10,286 nucleotides of DNA from Acidobacteriota bacterium. Lineage in GTDB: Bacteria > Acidobacteriota > Blastocatellia > RBC074. Where the stretch lies: NCBI GenBank assembly GCA_013140935.1, contig JABFSD010000613.1:1-10286 (forward strand), in the 5' to 3' direction. Made by a program: the position numbers and the translations under genes. Positions 6,142-10,286 of the stretch are shown in pieces; within the stretch, counting starts at the first letter, position 1; the number at the start of each line of letters is the position of its first letter. A model generated the notes under the pieces. That model was not told the origin of the DNA, searched no databases, and worked only from the letters and a program-made list of their open reading frames with translations.

Positions 6142-7649
6142 TGCGGATGCACCCAATAACTCGCCGTCTGTCCGGTCTCTTGATTGCCGCGATAAACCTC
6201 GCCCTTGCACGCGCCGTAAACGATTTTCGGATTCCGCGGCGAAGGGATGATCGGCCCGGTTTCGCAACCCGGCCCGCTGCGCCAGAGTTGAATCGGATCA
6301 TCTACGCCGTCGTCGGTCGGCGGCTTGCTGGGCACGATCAACGTAGTGTTGTCTTGCTGCGCGCCGTAAACGTGATAAGGAAACTGATTGTCTACTGCGA
6401 CTTGATAAATCTCGGCGGTGGGTTGGTTGTAAATCGTAGACCACGAGCGCCCGCCGTTGAGCGTCACATTCGCGCCGCCATCATTCGATTGAATGAAGAC
6501 ATCAGGGTTGTCGGGATTGATCCACATCCGATGATTGTCGCCGTGCGGCGTAGCGATCGGACGAAACGATTTCGCTGCGTCGGTTGATTTATAAAAACCG
6601 AGATTGTTCACATAAACCACGTCGGCGTTGGTCGGGTCGGCGTTGATGTAGGTGTAATAAAAAGGCCGCGCAATCAAGTTGCCGGTCTTGTTGACCAGTT
6701 TCCATTGCGCGCCGGCGTCTTCAGAAACGTAAACGCCGCCTTCGCCCTTGTCGGCTTCGAGAATCGCGTAAACCCGCAGCGGATTGGCCACGCTGATGTC
6801 GAGATCAACTTTGCCTACGAGTCCGGTGGGCAAGCCTGTCGTGAGATGAACCCAGTTGTCGCCGCCGTCGAGTGATTTATAAATGCCGCCTTCGTCCGCC
6901 GGGCCGCCGCTGATGATCGTCCAGGGTTTGCGTTGCGCGCGCCACGCTCCGGCGTAAATCTCATTCGGATTCGACGGGTTGACAGCAAGAGAAACAAAAC
7001 CCGTCTGGTTATTGACGAACAAAACTTTCTGCCACGTCGCGCCGCCGTCTTTGGTGCGATAGACGCCGCGTTCGGGGCCGTCGGCGAAAGGATTTCCCTG
7101 CACCGCCGCCCACGCGACGTTGGCGTTCGTTGGGTGTACGTGCAAATCATTGATCTGTCCGGCTTCGCGCAAGCCGATATGCTTCCACGTGCGACCCGCA
7201 TCAACCGATTTATAAATGCCTTTGCCGAGGATGACGTTGCTGCGAATCGCGCCGCTGCCCGTGGCGACGTAAACGACGTTCGGATCGGATTCGGCGACAG
7301 CAATTGCGCCAATCGAAGGCGTCTCGAAAAATCCGTCCGACACGTTCACCCACGTAATGCCCGCGTCGGTCGTCTTCCACACGCCGCCGCCGGTCGCGCC
7401 CATATAAAACGTATGCGGTTGCCGCCGATGTCCCGCGACGGCGGTGACACGGCCTCCGCGATGCGGACCGATATTGCGATAGCGCAAGGCTTGCAACAGA
7501 CGCGGTTCGACCGGCACGTTCGTGGTAAGCGGTGCGCGTTTGGGTGCGCGGGTTTGCGCTGCCGAATGTTGATAACCCATCCAACTGACGCCCAATGCCA
7601 ACAGGCAATAGAGCGCAACGCTGAACCGGCGGCGTGCAGTCAATTTCAT
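6033..7649 (-). CDS. Asp-box/VPS10-type beta-propeller protein, N-terminal part (frameshifted)
   Basis: This is the N-terminal half of a gene that should give about 1,029 residues. A Sec signal peptide is clear: MKLTARRR, a hydrophobic stretch at about 9-25, and a probable cleavage near SAA-Q (about 31), so the product is exported. Seven Asp-box (BNR) motifs of the form S-x-D-x-G-x-x-W follow, near residues 93, 148, 199, 259, 309, 355 and 396. They mark the turns of beta-propeller blades of the sortilin/VPS10-like superfamily. ATG at 7649 has a GGAGAA ribosome binding site at 7658-7663, eight bases away. After Q503 (codon 6143-6141) the frame reads into unrelated residues and stops at 6033, while the true continuation is in the next frame. 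One missing base in the TTT run at 6140-6142 explains this. As sequenced, the protein would be truncated and the gene broken, unless the base is a sequencing error. Confidence 0.82.
   Translation of the reverse strand: MKLTARRRFSVALYCLLALGVSWMGYQHSAAQTRAPKRAPLTTNVPVEPRLLQALRYRNIGPHRGGRVTAVAGHRRQPHTFYMGATGGGVWKTTDAGITWVNVSDGFFETPSIGAIAVAESDPNVVYVATGSGAIRSNVILGKGIYKSVDAGRTWKHIGLREAGQINDLHVHPTNANVAWAAVQGNPFADGPERGVYRTKDGGATWQKVLFVNNQTGFVSLAVNPSNPNEIYAGAWRAQRKPWTIISGGPADEGGIYKSLDGGDNWVHLTTGLPTGLVGKVDLDISVANPLRVYAILEADKGEGGVYVSEDAGAQWKLVNKTGNLIARPFYYTYINADPTNADVVYVNNLGFYKSTDAAKSFRPIATPHGDNHRMWINPDNPDVFIQSNDGGANVTLNGGRSWSTIYNQPTAEIYQVAVDNQFPYHVYGAQQDNTTLIVPSKPPTDDGVDDPIQLWRSGPGCETGPIIPSPRNPKIVYGACKGEVYRGNQETGQTASYWVHPQIVTVTTRKIFCIAFSASRRWTFRRTIRACFITART
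6139..6143 (-). other. Frameshift site in the propeller gene
   Basis: On the minus strand the sequence reads CCG CAA ATC. Restoring one A to the run of three (6142-6140) gives CCG CAA AAT CGT TAC, that is P-Q-N-R-Y, which joins the two halves with no lost residue and gives a whole of 3,090 bases. No classical X-XXY-YYZ slippery heptamer is present, so a mutation or a homopolymer miscall is more likely than programmed frameshifting. Confidence 0.8.
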
Positions 7650-7715
7650 AACGAGTGTTCTCCGAAGTTGTGAGCAGTGATTTGGTGGCGAGATTCTGCC
7701 ACAGCGAGTGCTAAT

Positions 7716-7840
7716 GCGGAACGGTGAGCGTTAGCGACCTGAGCATTCACAAGAAAACCCCATCCAGAAGTGCGAAGCGTTTGCTTTTCTGGATGGGGTT
7801 TTCTTGTGAATGCTCAGGTCGCTAACGCTCCCCGTTCCGC
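7716..7840. terminator. 54-bp near-perfect hairpin containing a bidirectional terminator core
   Basis: Arms 7716-7769 and 7787-7840 pair at 53 of 54 positions (mismatch 7725/7831) around a 17-base loop. The inner part has the look of an intrinsic terminator in both directions: AAAACCCC on one side and GGGGTTTT on the other, closed by CATCCAGAA/TTCTGGATG. The outer 25 or so base pairs (GCGGAACGG, then GAGCGTTAGCGACCTGAG) go far beyond what a terminator needs. It begins three bases after the stop of the patatin gene and lies 66 bp upstream of the propeller gene start, so it probably ends patatin transcripts. Confidence 0.85.
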
Positions 7841-7843
7841 CGG

Positions 7844-9589
7844 TCACAACCTCGGTCTCACGCGCAACTCCGGCATCGGATTCGGCGCGCCGTCCTGCAA
7901 CGAGGGCGTCGCGGGGTCTTGCAACTTGCGCGCGACTGTCAGCAACTCTTCGATCAAGGTTTCCGCAAACTTGAATTGCTTTTCGGTTTTCCAGCGATAG
8001 CTGTTGGGCGGCGCATCGTCTTCGCGCGCGAGCATTGCGGCATAAGTCGGGTCGTGTTCATAAGCCGCGTGGAATTCCTGCAACAGCGTTTCGAGTTGCG
8101 CCAGCGTAGAGCGAAACCGCACCCAGCGATGATTGTCCCAATTGGTTTCGAGGGCCGCATTCATCGCATAGCGTTGAATCAACTCAGCGGCAGCGAGTTC
8201 GCCGCGTGCCGCAACTTTACGAATAACGGCGTCAGACATGTTGAGATTGAGTCCGCCTTCGGTCGCTTCGTCTAAACAGATGTGAACGATGCGGTCGCGA
8301 TAACCGGGCAGCGGCAATTGCATGTTGTCGTTCCAGTTTTGCATCGCACCGACGACGGACTTGAGAAAGTCGCCCGTCGAAACAATCGCATTGAATCCGC
8401 TCAACAGCCCGCCGCGATTGCTGGTCGGCATATAAACCGGTTGCGCCGGAAAGTCAGGATGAAACGGTTTGAGATTCACCGCGAACGAAGGCCGCGTGGG
8501 CAATACGCCGTCGAAGAAATGCACGGGAAAGTTGCTGCAAATTCCACCATCGGAAAACCAGCAGCGCTCGATCACAGGAGCGTCGCCACGCCGCGAACGA
8601 TCAACTACGTGCAACGGCACGGCGCTCAACAACACCGGGAAACTCAAACTCATGCGCGTAGCCACGATCACCGGCAAGTCTTGCGCCGCCGGCAAAGTGC
8701 GTAAGTGCGGCGCGCAGTATTCCGCTTTGGCTGGCTCGGAATGACGCGCCATCCACTCAATGACCGGCGCGGGGAAAAGCTGGGCGAATTCTGTTGGATC
8801 ATAAAAATATCCGCCCTGTTCAAACGGCAAGCGATGCGGACGGCCAAAAGTGAGATTGGTCGTCATCATTTCGAGATTGATCGTGCGGTCATTTTCGTCG
8901 TCTCCCCACAAATGGCCGAAGGTCAGCGGTTCGTTTTCAGGCAAGTCCGCCAGCCGATTGAGCAGCGCGTAAAGCCAATTGGTCAATTCGCTTTGACGAT
9001 TCGGAGCAAAGCCTTTGCAAAAGCCATAACCATTGGCAGGCAAGGCGCGTTGCGCTTGGCGAACCAGACGCAAGCCCGCCAAGCCGACTGCTCCGATAAA
9101 CGCCACGACCAAACCCAACAAGGTCGCGTAAATCGTGAAAGCCATGTCCGTCACCAACCACGACTTGGCAATCAACACGAGGCCCGGCAAGGCTCCGATC
9201 AACGCCCACAGCCAATCGTGACGCAATAAGGTGAGCGCCGCGCCGAACTTGCTGCGTTCGAGCAACGCGAGCGTTACGGCGTAAGCCTTGCGCGTAGCGG
9301 CTTGCGGTTGAAAGAGCGCGTGCAAGCGCGTTTCACCACGCACGTCGCTTTGTGCGAGATAGGTCGAGATGGCGGCTAATTCGGCAAACGAATCTTTACC
9401 CGTCGTGCGTTTGCCATACTGCGCCGCCGCCGTTGCCGCTGCCGCAATCGCGCCTGCCGAAGTGCCGCCGATGTTTTTGAACGACCAGTGTTCGGCGAGC
9501 TTCGCCACGGCGGTCGGATAGACGATGCCGCTGGTGATGCCGCCTTTCATCACAATGTCACAGAATTTTTCGTGGGATGGTGTCTGCAT
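7844..9589 (-). CDS. Patatin-like phospholipase with internal membrane hairpin
   Basis: The start chosen gives 581 residues. ATG at 9589 has GGAGAA at 9594-9599; the ATG 30 codons upstream (9679) lacks a good ribosome binding site and would add sequence unlike the family. Patatin hallmarks are in order: the Gly-rich oxyanion stretch MKGGITSG (14-21), the nucleophile elbow GTSAG (42-46, Ser44), and the dyad Asp in SDGG (Asp347). The Ser-Asp dyad of a serine lipid acyl hydrolase is therefore intact. Between them lie two hydrophobic segments (about 126-146 and 148-173), which probably anchor the protein in the inner membrane. The C-terminal 130 residues are mainly helical. The N-terminal pattern resembles proteins annotated as RpoH suppressor (SuhR-like), a memory-based comparison only. 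The lipid substrate is unknown. No signal peptide is seen. It is divergent from the peroxidase gene at 9717 and followed by a strong hairpin. Confidence 0.88.
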   Translation of the reverse strand: MQTPSHEKFCDIVMKGGITSGIVYPTAVAKLAEHWSFKNIGGTSAGAIAAAATAAAQYGKRTTGKDSFAELAAISTYLAQSDVRGETRLHALFQPQAATRKAYAVTLALLERSKFGAALTLLRHDWLWALIGALPGLVLIAKSWLVTDMAFTIYATLLGLVVAFIGAVGLAGLRLVRQAQRALPANGYGFCKGFAPNRQSELTNWLYALLNRLADLPENEPLTFGHLWGDDENDRTINLEMMTTNLTFGRPHRLPFEQGGYFYDPTEFAQLFPAPVIEWMARHSEPAKAEYCAPHLRTLPAAQDLPVIVATRMSLSFPVLLSAVPLHVVDRSRRGDAPVIERCWFSDGGICSNFPVHFFDGVLPTRPSFAVNLKPFHPDFPAQPVYMPTSNRGGLLSGFNAIVSTGDFLKSVVGAMQNWNDNMQLPLPGYRDRIVHICLDEATEGGLNLNMSDAVIRKVAARGELAAAELIQRYAMNAALETNWDNHRWVRFRSTLAQLETLLQEFHAAYEHDPTYAAMLAREDDAPPNSYRWKTEKQFKFAETLIEELLTVARKLQDPATPSLQDGAPNPMPELRVRPRL

Positions 9590-9716
9590 AAAATTCTCCG
9601 GTAAGTAGCATTTACCCGGACGTAAGCCATCGGCTATGCTTGCGCCACTTCGCTTCGATTTTCGTTTCACACAACTCAAACAATCAGGTCAGTCCCTGAC
9701 CGCAGGAGGCATCGCT
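9590..9716. promoter_or_regulatory. Divergent promoter region with two small inverted repeats
   Basis: Both start codons face away from this 127-bp spacer, so promoters for both must lie in it or overlap the genes, although I could not pick a convincing -35/-10 pair for either. Two inverted repeats stand out. The first, at 9598-9619 (CCGGTAA against TTACCCGG, one bulge), overlaps the patatin ribosome binding site. The second, GGTCAG-TCC-CTGACC at 9687-9701, ends two bases before the peroxidase ribosome binding site AGGAGG (9704-9709). Confidence 0.4.
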
Positions 9717-10286
9717 ATGAGCGCGACTTTCGCACCAACGGCTGTTTCACAACCTTCGTCCAAACGTTTCAAACGCATCTTCGTCTTGCTGGCGGCTTTT
9801 GTCGCATTGCTTTCTGCCGGAGTGCTATCAATGGGGTTGTATCCTTTCGCGCCTGACCTACCAGCGGGCAATACGCCCACGAATGGCGAACCAGGCAGCG
9901 GCGGGTTGAAACGCGCGTTCCCTGCGATGGCGCTGCGTGCCGATAATCCGCAAACCGATGACAAAGTCGCGTTAGGAAAACTGTTGTACTTCGATCCGAT
10001 ACTGTCGGGCAAAAACGATATGTCGTGCGCGACGTGCCATCATCCTGAAATGGGTTTCAGCGATGCGCGCGATCAATCTATGGGATTCGGCGGCGAGGGA
10101 CTAGGCCGCGAACGCAAGAACGGCGCGGTCATCAAACGCAGCGCGCCTACGATTTGGAACGCAGCCTATAACCATCGCCAGTTCTGGGACGGACGCGCCG
10201 CCGACCTCGAAGAACAAGCCGAGGGGCCGATCAAATCAGACAAAGAGATGAACCAAAACCCCGACGAACTCGTCGCGGAACTGAAA
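9717..10286 (+). CDS. Di-haem cytochrome c peroxidase / MauG family protein (partial)
   Basis: The frame stays open to the window end, giving the first 190 residues of a longer protein. ATG at 9717 has an ideal AGGAGG at 9704-9709, seven bases away. A hydrophobic stretch at about 21-42 after a basic K/R-rich lead (KRFKR) is a signal anchor or signal peptide, placing the enzyme in the periplasm. The CCP/MauG signatures follow: [25 protein letters not shown] with the first haem c site C104-A-T-C107-H108, then [32 protein letters not shown] (about 141-172). Members reduce peroxide or oxidise protein substrates using two c-type haems. The second CxxCH and the C-terminal half are beyond the window. 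Which branch (peroxidase or MauG-like) cannot be told from this part. Confidence 0.9.
   Translation, partial: MSATFAPTAVSQPSSKRFKRIFVLLAAFVALLSAGVLSMGLYPFAPDLPAGNTPTNGEPGSGGLKRAFPAMALRADNPQTDDKVALGKLLYFDPILSGKNDMSCATCHHPEMGFSDARDQSMGFGGEGLGRERKNGAVIKRSAPTIWNAAYNHRQFWDGRAADLEEQAEGPIKSDKEMNQNPDELVAELK

Noticed and set aside
6139..6145. Programmed -1 ribosomal frameshift in the propeller gene
   Set aside because: No X-XXY-YYZ slippery heptamer and no obvious downstream stimulatory stem are present. A lost A in the run of three is simpler.
6933..7673. 246-codon + strand frame opposite the propeller gene
   Set aside because: It is a long shadow caused by GC-rich third positions. The opposite strand carries seven Asp-box motifs and a signal peptide.
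9590..9679. 30-codon N-terminal extension of the patatin gene (ATG at 9679)
   Set aside because: The internal ATG at 9589 has a clear GGAGAA ribosome binding site, and the extension is basic, lacks a signal peptide pattern and falls outside the patatin domain.
9689..10012. 107-codon minus-strand frame at the right end
   Set aside because: It is antisense to the haem-binding peroxidase gene, which has an ideal ribosome binding site and family motifs.

Overview
The window (10,286 bp, moderately GC-rich) looks like chromosome from a free-living Gram-negative bacterium. The best guess is an Acidobacteriota-like soil organism. Reasons: a large secreted Asp-box/VPS10-type beta-propeller protein, a di-haem cytochrome c peroxidase/MauG relative, an Uma2 nuclease, a short Y1 transposase, and intergenic spaces full of palindromic repeats. 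That placement is inference from gene content; no marker here fixes the phylum.

Layout. 1-1127 (+): a complete IS200/IS605-type TnpA transposase, then an Uma2-family (DUF820) nuclease-fold protein, ending in a bidirectional terminator at 1156-1199 shared with the convergent pnp. 1220-4293 (-): the conserved rpsO-pnp pair (ribosomal protein S15, then polynucleotide phosphorylase), with a sigma70-like promoter upstream of rpsO. The roughly 430-bp spacer between them holds three candidate RNA structures and no convincing gene. 4383-4555: a nested, MITE-like palindrome. 4561-7649 (-): one gene for a secreted protein of about 1,029 residues with around eleven Asp-box motifs, split in this sequence by a one-base frameshift near 6140. 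7716-7840: a 54-bp near-perfect hairpin. 7844-9589 (-): a patatin-like phospholipase with two membrane segments inside the lipase domain. 9717 to the window end (+): the N-terminal part of a membrane-anchored di-haem cytochrome c peroxidase/MauG protein, divergent from the patatin gene and cut by the window edge.

Functionally, only rpsO-pnp is a recognised co-regulated unit (translation and RNA turnover). The other genes look like independent transcription units separated by strong hairpins. I found no CRISPR array, tRNA, rRNA, toxin-antitoxin pair or defence island. The most interesting content is non-coding: the three-arm, mutually exclusive pairing after rpsO, the repeat hairpin in the pnp leader, and the two large palindromes placed within a few bases of stop codons. 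I do not see strong evidence for a new multi-gene system.
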